Source of the DNA: Acholoe squamosa
Lineage: Eukaryota > Annelida > Polychaeta > Phyllodocida > Polynoidae
NCBI GenBank assembly: GCA_949317995.1
Contig: OX439036.1
Span: forward strand, 107,735,669 to 107,799,668
Length of the DNA: 64,000 bases
Direction: 5' to 3'
Part shown: positions 33,184 through 45,362 of the stretch, in pieces
Numbering within the stretch: the stretch's first letter is position 1
Layout of the letters: the number at the start of each line of letters is the position of its first letter
Notes under the pieces: generated by a model
What the model was told of the DNA's origin: nothing
The model's database searches: none
What the model saw: the letters and a program-made list of their open reading frames with translations, nothing else
Made by a program: the position numbers and the translations under genes

Positions 33184-33316
33184 ATGCCCATCTCGGACTT
33201 GAACGATGAGAGCGGGGACAGGGTACCACTGGTCAGGATGATAGATTTGACGCCATGCGCACGGAGGTCCTCCATCGCATGGCCAGGACTGAAGCACCAG
33301 TAACTCAGGATACGAC
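33184..33316 (-). CDS. RTEL1 exon (helicase SGTL motif), last exon seen
   Basis: 133 nt on the minus strand, acceptor TGTAG at 33317-33321, donor GTGAGT just below 33184. Encodes [17 protein letters not shown] and then [20 protein letters not shown], the XPD-family helicase segment with the TSGTL motif. From memory the human protein reads [12 protein letters not shown] and LILTSGTLAPVSSF here, which makes RTEL1 a better match than FANCJ or XPD. It joins the preceding exon in phase (G|GT) and ends after two bases of a codon. The next exon, expected at lower coordinates, was not recognised anywhere down to position 1. Confidence 0.9.
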
Positions 33317-34478
33317 CTACAATGCGAGAATTTTTGATTTGTAAAAGAAAACGAGTGTTGAAGCGATTGAACTCGCAAGTTACTTGGAAAGTATAGGTCT
33401 GGCTATATTGGCAAAAATCATTGTCATTGTCAAGAAGAAACATACTCCATACGTATTGCGCCCAGAGCTGACACCCTAAGCTGACACCTCCATAGAAAAG
33501 CATTGAGTGCACAAAGCATCTTGCACCCATTTTCACATGACATACTTTTTGAAACCTTAATATCAGAGAGATAAGGACCAGATAGCAGGTAACAATTACA
33601 TCTCTAGGATCCTCAATATATACAATATCTCATGACACGTTTCAATTTCTCTCATATTCTAGCATTTTGATGTTATATGAGGGTAAAGTGACAGTCCCAT
33701 CCATTTTGAGTTCTTAATTTTCACCATGGCACCCACCTGTCTCTGAAAACTTGGAAAAGTAAACTTTCCAAGTTAAATACTTTAAAACCTCTGGTATAAA
33801 CTGTACAAAGGCTACTGCAACAAATAGGTCTCTTGGAACTCAGGGCACGGCTTATACGAAGGTTTTTATAACTAACGTAAATCCTCATGTATAGGACGGC
33901 CCGCACATATAATTAGGCTTACCGTATTCATTATTATAAGGGCACATGCTCTAATAAGCGCATACCCCTCTCTTTAGGCCATGAGCGCACCCACCTGATG
34001 TCAATTTACACAAAAGATGTGTAAAAATAAAGACTTTTTAGGGCAGAAATAACGATTTTATGGCATCAAGGAGTGCGCTTATTAGAATTAATTTTTGATT
34101 AAAGGAATTCAGCATCTAACAATTCATTTTCCGCACATGTGCGCTTATTAGAATAAATACGGTATTCCTATAGGAAGCACCTGTGCTAATTTGTGTACTG
34201 ATCCTATAGTGAAAAAAGCCGCGTCTTATATGCGAGGATTTACCGTACATGTTCTATCTATATGTTTTACGATAGAACAGTATTAGACTGACCAAACCAA
34301 CCCCGGATACGCCTTATATAGCTTTTCCTAGGGTGCACCTTATATGAAGGGTGCGCCTTATACCCAATGTATTCTGTAATGTCATGTAGCAGAGATATTG
34401 TACCATGCTTGGTAATGTCCAGACTTATTCTTATTTCCTTTTCAAAATCAAATTAAATCAAAGTGCCCATAGACTTAC
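33317..34478. other. RTEL1 intron with nested TA-type MITEs
   Basis: Holds an element with ends ACGTAAATCCTCATG and GCGAGGATTTACCG (about 33875-34246), into which a 241-bp element of the CCGTATTCATT type (33922-34162, TA on both sides) has inserted. The rest of the intron shows nothing I can name. Confidence 0.6.
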
Positions 34479-34557
34479 CGACTTTACTGCTGCTGGCGGC
34501 GGCCGCCCATCCGTCACTCTTCTTGGACTTCTTAGGCTCCTCTTGTCTGATGTGAAC
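34479..34557 (-). CDS. RTEL1 exon (VHIRQEEPKK)
   Basis: 79 nt, acceptor ...AAAG before 34557 and donor GTAAGT below 34479. Encodes VHIRQEEPKKSKKSDGW followed by an Ala/Ser stretch. It continues YYK of the upstream exon in phase 0 (human SYKVHI at this place, from memory) and leaves one base to be completed by the next exon. This is a lysine-rich variable loop in the family. Confidence 0.85.
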
Positions 34558-34835
34558 CTTTATAATAGAATGGTAGTCATTTAACACGCTATAAAGTCAG
34601 ATTATTCACATTGTTTAACATTTACAAAGAATTGAAACACAGTGATAGTTTCTGTTTGCTTGTGGTTTTTTTTATCAGTTTTTTTTATTGGTGTTATCAT
34701 AGATTCTCTCTTGGCCTTATTGTTTAATAGTCGCGGTGAGCAAGAGGCAAGTTTGGGGAGAGTTTGGAGACACTGTCTCGCCATCTGGTGATTTATACAC
34801 GAACTCTCACCACTCTGTTCGTGTATCCAAGTTCA

Positions 34836-37800
34836 GCACCATTACTATAGCACCAAGTTGATACAATAATATTACACTGGTACCAGTACTATAGCACCAA
34901 GTTGATACGACAATGTTACACTGGTACCTGTACTATAACACCAAGTTGATACAATAATGTTACACTGGTACCAGTACTATAGCACCAAGTTGATACAACA
35001 ATGTTACACTGGTACCTGTACTATAGCACCAAGTTGATACAATGTTACACTGGTACCTGTACTATAGCACCAAGTTGATACAACAATGTTACACTGGTAC
35101 CTGTACTATAGCACCAAGTTGATACAATGTTACACTGGTACCTGTACTATAGCACCAAGTTGATACAATGTTACACTGGTACCTGTACTATAGCACCAAG
35201 TTAACACAACAATGTTACACTGGTACCTGTACTATAGCACCAAGTTAACACAACAATGTTACACTGGTACCTGTACTATAGCACCAAGTTGTTACAACAA
35301 TGTTACACTGGTACCAGTACTATAGCACCAAGTTAACACAACAATGTTACACTGGTACCTGTACTATAGCACCAAGTTAACACAACAATGTTACACTGGT
35401 ACCTGTACTATAGCACCAAGTTGATACAATGTTACACTGGTACCTGTACTATAGCACCAAGTTGATACAATAATGTTACACTGGTACCTGTACTATAGCA
35501 CCAAGTTGATACAACAATGTTACACTGGTACCTGTACTATAGCACCAAGTTGATACAACAATGTTACACTGGTACCTGTACTATAACACCAAGTTGTTAC
35601 AACAATGTTACACTGGTACCTGTACTATAGCACCAAGTTAACACAACAATGTTACACTGGTACCTGTACTATAGCACCAAGTTGTTACAATAATATTACA
35701 CTGGTACCTGTACTATAGCACCAAGTTAACACAACAATGTTACACTGGTACCTGTACTGTAGCACCAAGTTGATACAATAATGTTACACTGGTACCTGTA
35801 CTGTAGCACCAAGTTGACACAACAATGTTACACTGGTACCTGTACTATAGCACCAAGTTGTTACAATAATATTACACTGGTACCTGTACTATAGCACCAA
35901 GTTGATACAACAATGTTACACTGGTACCTGTACTATAACACCAAGTTGTTACAATGTTACACTGGTACCAGTACTATAGCACCAAGTTGATACAATGTTA
36001 CACTGGTACCTGTACTATAGCACCAAGTTGATCCAACAATGTTACACTGGTACCTGTACTATAACACCAAGTTGTTACAATGTTACACTGGTACCTGTAC
36101 TATAGCACCAAGTTGATACAACAATGTTACACTGGTACCTGTACTATAGCACCAAGTTGATACAACAACGTTACACTGGTACCTGTACTATAACACCAAG
36201 TTGTTACAACACTGTTACACTGGTACCTGTACTATAGCACCAAGTTGTTACAACAATGTTACACTGGTACCTGTACTATAACACCAAGTTGTTACAACAC
36301 TGTTACACTGGTACCTGTACTATAGCACCAAGTTGATACAACAATGTTACTCTGGTACCTGTACTATAGCACCAAGTTGTTACAACAATGTTACACTGGT
36401 ACCTGTACTATAGCACCAAGTTGATACAACAATGTTACTCTGGTACCTGTACTATAGCACCAAGTTGATACAACAATGTTACTCTGGTACCTGTACTATA
36501 GCACCAAGTTGTTACAACAATGTTACACTGGTACCTGTACTATAGCACCAAGTTGATACAACAACGTTACACTGGTACCTGTACTATAGCACCAAGATGA
36601 TACAATGATGTTACACTGGTACCTGTACTATAACACCAAGTTGATACAATGATGTTACACTGGTACCTGTACTATAGCACCAAGTTGATACAATAATGTT
36701 ACACTGGTACCTGTACTATAGCACCAAGTTGATACAATAATGTTACACTGGTACCAGTACTATAGCACCAAGTTGATACAATGTTACACTGGTACCTGTA
36801 CTATAGCACCAAGTTGATACAACACTGTTACACTGGTACCTGTACTATAGCACCAAGTTGATATGACAATGTTACACTGGTACAGGTCTGTACTATAGCA
36901 CCAAGTTGATACAACACTGTTACACTGGTACCTGTACTATAGCACCAAGTTGATACAACACTGTTACACTGGTACCTGTACTATAGCACCAAGTTGATAC
37001 AACAATGTTACACTGGTACCTGTACTATAGCACCAAGTTGATACGACAATGTTACACTGGTACCTGTACTATAGCACCAAGTTGATACAATGTTACACTG
37101 GTACCTGTACTATAGCACCAAGTTGATACAATAATGTTACACTGGTACCTGTACTATAGCACCAAGTTGATACAACAATGTTACACTGGTACCTGTACTA
37201 TAGCACCAAGTTGATACAATGTTACACTGGTACCTGTACTATAGCACCAAGTTGATACAATGTTACACTGGTACCTGTACTATAGCACCAAGTTGATACA
37301 ACACTGTTACACTGGTACCTGTACTATAGCACCAAGTTGATACAACAATGTTACACTGGTACCTGTACTATAGCACCAAGTTGATACAATGTTACACTGG
37401 TACCTGTACTATAGCACCAAGTTGATACGACAATGTTACACTGGTACCTGTACTATAGCACCAAGTTGATACAATGTTACACTGGTACCTGTACTATAGC
37501 ACCAAGTTGATACAATGTTACACTGGTACCTGTACTATAGCACCAAGTTGATACAATAATATTACACTGGTACCTGTACTATAGCACCAAGTTGATACAA
37601 CAATGTTACACTGGTACCTGTACTATAGCACCAAGTTGATACAATGTTACACTGGTACCTGTACTATAGCACCAAGTTGATACAACAATGTTACACTGGT
37701 ACCAGTACTATAGCACCAAGTTGATACAACAATGTTACACTGGTACCAGTACTATAGCACCAAGTTGATACAACAATGTTACACTGGTACCTGTACTATA

Positions 37801-38493
37801 GCACCAAGTTGATACAACACTGTTACACTGGTACCTGTACTATAGCACCAAGTTGATACAATAATGTTACACTGGTACCTGTACTATAACACCAAGTTGT
37901 TACAATGTTACACTGGTACCTGTACTAAAGCACCAAGTTGATACAACAATGTTACACTAGTACCAGTACTATAGCACCAAGTTGATACAATAATGTTACA
38001 CTGGTACCTGTACTATAACACCAAGTTGTTACAATGTTACACTGGTACCTGTACTAAAGCACCAAGTTGATACAACAATGTTACACTAGTACCAGTACTA
38101 TAGCACCAAGTTAACACAACAATGTTACACTGGTACCTGTACTATAGCACCAAGTTGATACAACAATGTTACACTAGTACCAGTACTATAGCACCAAGTT
38201 GATACAACAATGTTACACTAGTACCAGTACTATAGCACCAAGTTGATACAACACTGTTACACTGGTACCTGTACTATAGCACCAAGTTGATACAATAATG
38301 TTACACTGTTACCTGTACTATAGCACCAAGTTGATACAACAATGTTACACTGGTACCAGTACTATAGCACCAAGTTAACACAACAATGTTACACTGGTAC
38401 CTGTACTATAGCACCAAGTTGATACAACAATGTTACACTGGTACCTGTACTATAGCACCAAGTTGATACAATAATGTTACACTGGTACCTGTA
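34836..38493. repeat. 3.66-kb minisatellite, 44/41-bp unit, in an RTEL1 intron
   Basis: About 84 tandem units with CACCAAGTTGATACAAC, AATGTTACACTGGTACC and TGTACTATAG in each. The 41-bp form lacks three bases (ACA). Nearly every unit carries the KpnI palindrome GGTACC; some carry CCAGTACT in place of CCTGTACT. Units differ at few sites, so the array is young or homogenised. It fills most of the 4,058-bp intron between 34558 and 38615. Confidence 0.97.
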
Positions 38494-38615
38494 GGCACAT
38501 ACATCATAGATACTGTAGTATCAGCCCCGTAGGGTCGACATGATGCATGAATGTAGCCCTGGTGAGTTATATTAATGCATCATGTCGACCCTACGGGATA
38601 TTAGTGGATACTTAC

Positions 38616-38696
38616 TTTATAGTACTGTGAGAGTTTCTCTTGGTGATGTGACATGGCAGTTAACATGTTAGGATCCAGCTCCCGACTGAACACGAG
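38616..38696 (-). CDS. RTEL1 exon (LVFSRELDPN)
   Basis: 81 nt, 27 codons, acceptor CTGTAG above 38696 and donor GTAAGT below 38616. Encodes LVFSRELDPNMLTAMSHH then QEKLSQYYK, matching the IVFS...SYK segment of RTEL1. Phase 0 at both ends. Confidence 0.88.
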
Positions 38697-38959
38697 CTAC
38701 AGAACCAATACATGACATTACATGAGAATTACATGAGATTGAAGCCTGAGGTGATAACTTAATCAAATATTTACTGATTGTTAAAACCAATATTGTGGAA
38801 CATATTGAGTCCTGTCTCGTTAACAGGTTTTTTTCACGATAAGGAAAATTAGCAATTTGCTCTCTAATGAGCTCAGATCCCTCTATTGGCCCAGAACTTG
38901 ACTGGAAATCACTATTAGCATTTATTTCCTAATTTTCAAGTCATCTAAAGGCTTAACTA

Positions 38960-39192
38960 CCGTAACCTCCCGCGTATAAGACGCGTCCTCTATGCCAAAC
39001 AAATGCCTGGTGAGTCTTATATGATCTACTGAAGTTTGGGGTGCGTCTTATACGAGGGGTAATTTTACTATAGAAATGTACTGGATTTACAAAATTGAGC
39101 CCTAAGAGGTGCGTCTTATACATGAAAATGCCTCTGCTGAGTTTGGGGTGCGTCCTATACGCACAGCGCGTCTTCTATGCGGGAGTTTACGG
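38960..39192 (+). mobile_element. 233-bp TA-flanked MITE copy in RTEL1 intron
   Basis: Termini CCGTAACCTCCCGCG and GCGGGAGTTTACGG, TA on both sides, exactly 233 bp, same orientation as 1559-1791. Confidence 0.85.
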
Positions 39193-39405
39193 TACTAGAA
39201 ATAAATTCATCTTATTGTCATTTTCCTAGAGCTTAGTATGTTAAAAAAAGATCTTTACATGGATCTGATTTGGCATAGAATAATGAGATATTATATTATG
39301 AAATATTCCAATTCAAGAAAAAGATAATTTACTTGAACAGAAAAAAATGTGAAATGTGAGTTAGACTGAAATAAAGTTATCCACCTAAAAACTTAATAGC
39401 TTTAC

Positions 39406-39467
39406 CTTGATAACATCGGCAAACTTAGAGAGACCAGCACCACGGCTATGGAAGATGCTGCTTGTAG
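39406..39467 (-). CDS. RTEL1 exon (GLSKFADVIK)
   Basis: 62 nt, acceptor TTCCAG above 39467, donor GTAAAG below 39406. Encodes (S)TSSIFHSRGAGLSKFADVIK with the first serine completed from the upstream exon. It matches the FTNTAGLQKLADIIQ segment I recall for human RTEL1. Phase 0 at its end. Confidence 0.87.
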
Positions 39468-39801
39468 CTGGAATGTATGGACATAATTACTATTTACTCT
39501 GTAGGAGAGGTGTCAGTTGGTCCAACCTCTGAAAACCTTAGGGCCCTTGAAAATTCCACAATTGTAAGGTTTTCTCAAAATACAAAAATGTACTAAAGTT
39601 TAAATTTGAGGGGCCTCTGAACCTCTGGAAAAAGATGAATTTCTGAGGGTCTGACAACTCTGCTGTAGGGAACTTTCTCATATTACTACAGGGGCCACAA
39701 TATTCTATTTTTAATGATCAACAGTTATTTCAATAACCAATAACAAGTGGTCCTTATTTCATAATAGCGCTTATTCGAAACCTGGTTCTTAAATGTGATA
39801 A

Positions 39802-40087
39802 GGCCACACCAGCTGGCCACACCAAAAAAATAAGTTTTGTCTACGTATTTCTTCTTTCTTTTTTTTAAGAATTGTTTGGCGTTCAATGGATTCCTTGCTG
39901 GGAAATTGAGGCAAGCGAACAAATTTTATATTTTTTTTAAATTTTGCCAAACATCACAAAGAGAAAACTTGTAGAAACTGAAGCGAGCAAAATCTGTAGA
40001 CAAGCTTTTTTTCAAAGAAATAAAAATTGTATTTCCAAAAATGTGGAGAGGGCGATCCATAGACCAACTTATTTTTTTGGTGTGGCC
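39802..40087. mobile_element. Harbinger-like MITE copy in RTEL1 intron
   Basis: Inverted ends GGCCACACC and GGTGTGGCC with facing TTTGTCTAC and TAGACCAAC words. The left GGCCACACC is doubled (39802 and 39815). TAA at the left and TTA at the right. Confidence 0.65.
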
Positions 40088-40276
40088 TTAAATATGGCAA
40101 ATGTTCTACCGGATTTATGATGCTGAAAAATCATTATTTGACCCTAGTTCTACCTTTTAGTAGGATTTCTGGATTCTTACATTGGGTTATGTAAACTGGT
40201 ATTGAAAACCTTTTTTCCTATGTCTTCCCTGTCCTTTTCCCCCTGTATGTTTTGGTTATATGTAGAAATTACTTAC

Positions 40277-40377
40277 ATTCACTGGTGAGGTGGGTGATGG
40301 CCTTCTCCACAAGCTCCAGAATAGGTGTCTTTGTCTCAAATGTCAGATTGATGCCTTTTAGTATATCAAACATGTAC
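40277..40377 (-). CDS. RTEL1 exon (MFDILKGINLTFETK)
   Basis: 101 nt, acceptor TATACAG above 40377, donor GTAAGT below 40277. Encodes YMFDILKGINLTFETK then TPILELVEKAITHLTSE, matching the YIFELFAEAQITFQTKG and ILDSLDQIIQHL region of human RTEL1 from memory. It enters after two bases and leaves after one base of a codon, consistent with both neighbours. Confidence 0.9.
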
Positions 40378-40671
40378 CTGTATAAATTAAACAACTCGAG
40401 TAATCAAGTCAAACATGTATTTAAAATATCCTTGAGTGAGTCCAATATGTACCTGAAATTATCAAAATAAATCCTGTTGTCAAGTGACATATCTTTTATC
40501 CTCAAACTAAAGCAAACTCTTAAGCTGCTCCCTGACCTTTGCCGTATTCTATATCTGCACTGACTAACTTATGGTTTGAAACATGAGTATTTATAGTAGG
40601 AGAAAAAGAAGAGAATGTAGTTATGACTGGTATTGGAAAACACCACCAGATGGGGTGGTGGTAGAACTTAC

Positions 40672-40750
40672 ATGCCGGGCTTGGTGACACCTTCTGTAGG
40701 TTTAGGTAACGGGATAGCATCCATTTTCTCCTCCAGCTGCGACAACATGG
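40672..40750 (-). CDS. RTEL1 exon (MLSQLEEKMDAI)
   Basis: 79 nt, acceptor TTATAG above 40750, donor GTAAGT below 40672. Encodes AMLSQLEEKMDAIPLPK and PTEGVTKPG. It matches MILLRLEGAIDAV...GVTKPG of RTEL1. The phases fit both neighbours (one base in, two bases out). Confidence 0.9.
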
Positions 40751-40862
40751 CTATAAAGGGTGAAATAGGTAATGCATTAATGCCTCATGTTTATTGGTTG
40801 TCATGATGCATGAATGAGAGTTAATTGTCAGAGCAGTATTCATGCATTTTGACGACCCCGCT

Positions 40863-41320
40863 GGGTTGATACACCCCTGGACGGTCGTCATGATGCGCCA
40901 ATGTACTTCATTGGTTGTCATGATGCACCAATGCAGTTCATTGGTCGTCATGATGCACCAATGCAGTTCATTGGTCGTCATGATGCGCCAATGCAGTTCA
41001 TTGGTCGTCATGATGCGCCAATGCAGTTCATTGGTCGTCACGATGTGCCAATGCAGTTCATTGGTCGTCATGATGCACCAATGCAGTTCATTGGTCGTCA
41101 TGATGCACCAATGCAGTTCATTGGTCGTCATGATGCGCCAATGCAGTTCATTGGTCGTCATGATGCGCCAATGCAGTTCATTGGTCGTCATGATGCGCCA
41201 ATGCAGTTCATTGGTCGTCATGATGCGCCAATGCACTTCATTGGTTGTCATGATGCGCCAATGCAGTTCATTGGTCGTCATGATGTGCTAATGCACTTCA
41301 TTGGTCGTCATGATGCGCCA
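40863..41320. repeat. Tandem array of 30-bp hairpin units
   Basis: About 14 units of 30 bp, each reading GATGCGCCAATGCAGTTCAT then TGGTCGTCAT with few changes. Each contains the dyad CCAATG-CAGTT-CATTGG, so the array is a row of small hairpins. The same words occur once in the multi-hairpin MITEs, and MITE sequence flanks the array (40770-40862, 41320-41530). The period is a multiple of three, so frames of 150-176 codons on both strands are artefacts. It lies in the RTEL1 intron 40751-42221. Confidence 0.9.
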
Positions 41321-41540
41321 ATGGAGTACATTATCATGATGCGCCAATGGAGTACATTATCATGATGCGCCAATGCACATCATTGGTCGTCATGATGCAC
41401 CAATGGAGTACATCGTCATGATGCGCCAATGATGGTTGTTATGATGTACCAGTGATGTCGTCATGATGCAACAATGCACTTCATTGGTTAATCATGACGT
41501 CCAATGAGCATGTTGTACACCTGGATCATTGTCCCTATAA

Positions 41541-41845
41541 GGCCACACCAAAAAAATAAGTTGGTCTACGGATTTCCCTCTTCATATTTTCAAGAATGCA
41601 AATTTTTTTTTCTTTGAAAAAAATCTTGTCTACGGATTTCGCTCGCCTCACTTTCTGAGAGTTTTCTCTTTGTAGTGTTTGGCAAAATTTTAAAAAAATT
41701 AAAATTTTGCTTGCGCCTCGTTTTTCAAGGAGGAAATCCATTGGACAACAAAAAATTCTTAAAAAATTAGAAAAAAAATTTCGCTCGCTCGCATCATTTT
41801 TTCAAAACGAAAATCCGTAGACCAACTTATTTTTTTGCTGTGGCC
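41541..41845. mobile_element. Harbinger-like MITE copy in RTEL1 intron
   Basis: Ends GGCCACACCAAAAAAATAAG and TTATTTTTTTGCTGTGGCC continue as facing TTGGTCTACGG and CCGTAGACCAA. TAA flanks both sides. 305 bp, A/T-rich, non-coding. Confidence 0.75.
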
Positions 41846-41930
41846 TAAAGGTTGATTTGTAAAGGGGAAGAAAGTTGCCATAACACAATATGATTGTATC
41901 AGTGAATGAGGATTGAGTGTAATTGAGATA

Positions 41931-42153
41931 CCGTAATCTCCCGCCTATAAGGCGCGTCTTATACGTGAATCAAAAGTCCACTACACCTTATATAGCTTAC
42001 CAAAAGAGGGGGTGTGTCTTATAGGCGGGGTACTTTTACTATAGAAAAGTACTAAACCCTTAAAAATCAAGCCCCAGGTGGGCCTTATAGCATTCTCCTG
42101 AACTCAGGGTGCGCCTTATACGTGAGGTGTGCCTTATACGCGGGATATTACGG
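41931..42153. mobile_element. TA-flanked MITE, 223 bp, GCGCCTTATA subtype
   Basis: Termini CCGTAATCTCCCGCC and GCGGGATATTACGG between TA dinucleotides. The interior words are TATAAGGCGC in place of TATAAGACGC. The closest relative in the window is 47343-47564 (222 bp). Confidence 0.8.
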
Positions 42154-42221
42154 TAAGTTCCCTTACATGAGTAAGTATGAATGTTAAAAGAAATCAAAGG
42201 AAGTAAGTCCTTGGTACACAC

Positions 42222-42260
42222 CTTTCACTGCTAGTATGTCCTTCAGGTTAAAGTCTTGGC
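42222..42260 (-). CDS. RTEL1 micro-exon (QDFNLKDILAVK)
   Basis: 39 nt, acceptor TTTCAG above 42260, donor GTGTGT below 42222. Encodes (S)QDFNLKDILAVK and corresponds to the short NMELEDIAKLK segment of human RTEL1. The phases (two bases in, one base out) agree with both neighbours, which supports so short an exon. Confidence 0.85.
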
Positions 42261-42836
42261 CTGAAAGTAAAAATGTTTATTCACATTACAATACTGTTAA
42301 ATACCCAAAATAAAACCAATGACACTCTAAAAAGTTGTTCCGTGAATAAATTTGAAGAAAAAGAAAAAAAAAGAGTCACAAGAACATCGTTTTTTTTTTT
42401 TTTATTTAATTTTTGTCCCCACCTCCCACTTTATACTGTACCATACCGATACATAAAAAGTTCACAATATCCGGCCTTCTGGGAGTCTTTAAAGTTGCCG
42501 CCTCCCATTTGATACTATACAAATTAACAGTTAACAAAAAAATTACTTATGGCTATCTCGGAGTCTCCCATTTGATACTATACAAATTAACGGTTAACGA
42601 AAACTGACTAATGGCCATCTGAGAGTACTTTAGGTTGCCATCTCGCATTTAATAATGTACAAATTAACGGTTAACAATATCTTATTTATGGCCATCTGAG
42701 AGTCGTTAAGGTTGCCGTTGATGATTTAATACTAAAGAAATTAACGGTTAACAATATCTTATCACCATCTGTCAGTTGTTAAGTTAGCGTCTCCCACTTA
42801 ATAATGTACAAAAATTAACAGTTAACAAAAACTCAC

Positions 42837-42993
42837 TTATGGCCATCTGGGAGTCGTTAAGGTTGGCATCTCCCATCTCTTCCTCCTTGACCCACTCCAA
42901 CACCTTGTCAGATAGTTCACTCAACTCCCGCATGGCGGCAGCAATGTCTGCAGAACTCAGGTCAAACGACGCACTCTCCTCACAGATCCGCTC
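42837..42993 (-). CDS. RTEL1 exon (CEESASFDL), first exon seen
   Basis: 157 nt, acceptor GGTTACAG above 42993, donor GTGAGT below 42837. Encodes ERICEESASFDLSSADI, AAAMRELSELSDKVL, EWVKEEEMGDANLNDSQ and MAI. CEESASFDL is the segment just after the DEAH box in RTEL1, from memory of the human protein. RTEL1 is a 5'-3' iron-sulfur helicase that dismantles D-loops, telomere loops and G-quadruplexes in the nucleus. The eight exons here carry 731 nt, about 243 residues, covering the region between the DEAH box and the SGTL motif. The preceding exon with the DEAH box was not recognised at higher coordinates. Confidence 0.92.
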
Positions 42994-43028
42994 CTGTAAC
43001 CAAGACAACCAGGGTGACAGTGAGTTCT

Positions 43029-43141
43029 TTAACCCTTTAAGGGCTAATGCATCAATGCATCATGCCCTTTGACTTCTTTGGTGCATCATGAGGACCTATG
43101 GGCATGATGCACTCCTGCATCAGCGGTCTTTAAAGGGTTAA
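43029..43141. mobile_element. Multi-hairpin MITE, internally deleted
   Basis: Both termini are present, TTAACCCTTTAAGGGC and TCTTTAAAGGGTTA, with only 113 bp between outer ends. The central hairpins have been lost, leaving TTTGGTGCATCATGAGGACC and GGGCATGATGCACTCCTGC. Confidence 0.7.
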
Positions 43142-44197
43142 TCAGTTGTTTTAACTAAGGCAATTAGACTGAAGTAGTATATGAAAACACTGATTGGGAT
43201 CAGGAGAATTAGTCCCTAGTAGTGTAGGCAAATGCTGTTTAGAATCAGGCCACCTTGCCTGTAGCAGTACAAGTAGGGGGGGGGGCTCCCTTTTGCCTGC
43301 AGTTAAGAGTTTATTTGCCTTTTTTACCCACCAATTTTAGCTAAAATTTCGGTCTTAAACAAGGGGCGTGCCCCCCTTCATTTCAAAATCCTAGATCCGT
43401 GACTGGTTTCATTTTGAATCAGGTTACAATCAGACCCACAATTTTCCAACGCTGAATTCACAATAGCCATTTTTAACCTTGATTCTATAATAGTAGATCT
43501 AGCATCAGGACATGCCTAGGCCGAGCCCCCTGCCGACTCTACTTCCTACGGGAGCGGCAGAGCGCAGATGCCTTTGTTGTAGTCTAAAATTCGGTACCAA
43601 TGGTACCAAATGATTTTTAACACACTTCCCCTTTATGCATGGCTTCCAAATTTCATCTATACAACTATGGCACACTTTACTTGCTACTTCTGCTTGGATG
43701 GAAAGATGTGAGCTTTAATTCAGTTTTAAATCATCTTTTTATATCTCCTGGCTGGAGCAAAGGCCCTGCTCTGGCACTGTGCCAAGATCAAGGTTGCTGC
43801 CTAAAATTTCTAAATTTTACAAAAATATGAATAACAAAGACTATAAAACTAAAGATTAATTACTGCATTGGCAAAATCACATGTTTAATTAAGTATGTGA
43901 GAAGTTTCAAGTAGGAGAGTGAGGGGAAAGTTTATTTTCACATGAGTTTTTTGTTGTCTATGAGCCCATCCAACTTTGCTGTCAGCCGTTAGCGGGAGCG
44001 ATAGGCTGTCATCGTCTGGCCTAGACATGCCTCATACCTCCCTCACTATACATAGTGATGACCAATCTTTGTACCTGGTTAACTCCAACTGTTGGTTTCT
44101 GATACTATAAATTCTAGAAGGGGCAGGTGTAAGTCTGCATGGTAATGGGCAGTATACAAGTGACATGTACCAGCACCCTACAGGCATATAGCACATG

Positions 44198-44411
44198 CCG
44201 TAAAACCCCAGTCATAAGCTGATATTTCTTTTTTGTTCCCGGTATGTTTGGTCAAGATCATCTTCCAACTTTTTTCTTACAATAGATTGAAGAGAAAATT
44301 ATGTAAATTAAGCACCAAAATCTGCTGACATTTCCATTTCTCATAACATTTCCATGACCCCCCCCCCCAACAGCTTATAACGTGGGTCGGCTTATGAATG
44401 GGATTTTATGG
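44198..44411. mobile_element. CCGTAAAACCCC-type TA-MITE relative
   Basis: Starts CCGTAAAACCCCAGTCATAAG and ends with GGCTTATGAATGGGATTTTATGG before TA. The left flank is TG in place of TA. 214 bp, poly-C interior. Confidence 0.55.
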
Positions 44412-45362
44412 TAACAGGATAGATACACCAGAGGAGCCCAGCGTACTGCTCTCAGATACCAAGTCGTGATAAGGAGTCATAGACATCCTGTAGCCCGTAG
44501 CACAAGATGTCACCACCTGTATTGCTAGGGAACCTGATCTAATAGATGCCCCAAACTATTAGATCAGGAAAAGCAAACCAGCGAAACCTTTATATATACT
44601 TTTAGGCCTCGTTAAAAAATTTTGATAGATACTCGGTATATACTCTCCAGACTAGAAATCCTTAGGAGTAAATGAAGTACAGCTCTAATTAGTAACAAAT
44701 GAATTATTTTTACATGAGCTGGAACCATTTTGTCTTTAGGTTTTTAAACTATTTTAAATTTCTCTAGACAGCTGACTTGCTTGATCCATAAAATTAGCAA
44801 AACATGGAGATTAATGACTAAAAGTTAAACTCTCTTGCTCTGTCTCCAAACCCCAAAAACACCCTATAGTGTTTTTCCTAAATTTTCTAATGAAACTTTA
44901 GATAGAAAATGAGGCAATGCCTTATACCTTGTGTACCTCAATTATGCACCTGATGAGATCTAGTAGGATCGAAACCTTTATTCAGTCACCCTTCTATCAT
45001 CCAAATCAGGGATAGGCACCAAATATCTGCTTGGTGCAAAATACTGCATCACATCTGGAGATTGTCAATCTCCAGGGGGTGATGTGCCCCAGAGAGAGGC
45101 TCTGTGGTCAGGTGACCAACAAAATTGTGTACTACACAATTATTGTCATGGAGACCCCCCTAGTTACTGGAGGAGGGCAGTTGGTAACCATGCCATTTGA
45201 ATCAAGGTAGTGCTGAGGTGAAAACGGGTCCATTCCCTTGTCTCATGGGAACCTGATCTGGTACACAACTAAAAACACCTGGGTTTACAACATGTGGCTT
45301 CACCAGTACAAGGAGCACCTCGCATTTATAAGTTTATGCCATGGCTGATACGAACGTCACTA

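Noticed and set aside
28035..38493. CRISPR array
   Set aside because: The units are contiguous tandem copies without unique spacers, in an animal genome.
40751..41365. Frames of 149-176 codons with repeated short peptides on both strands
   Set aside because: Produced by the 30-bp array; several frames on both strands are open together, as expected from the period.
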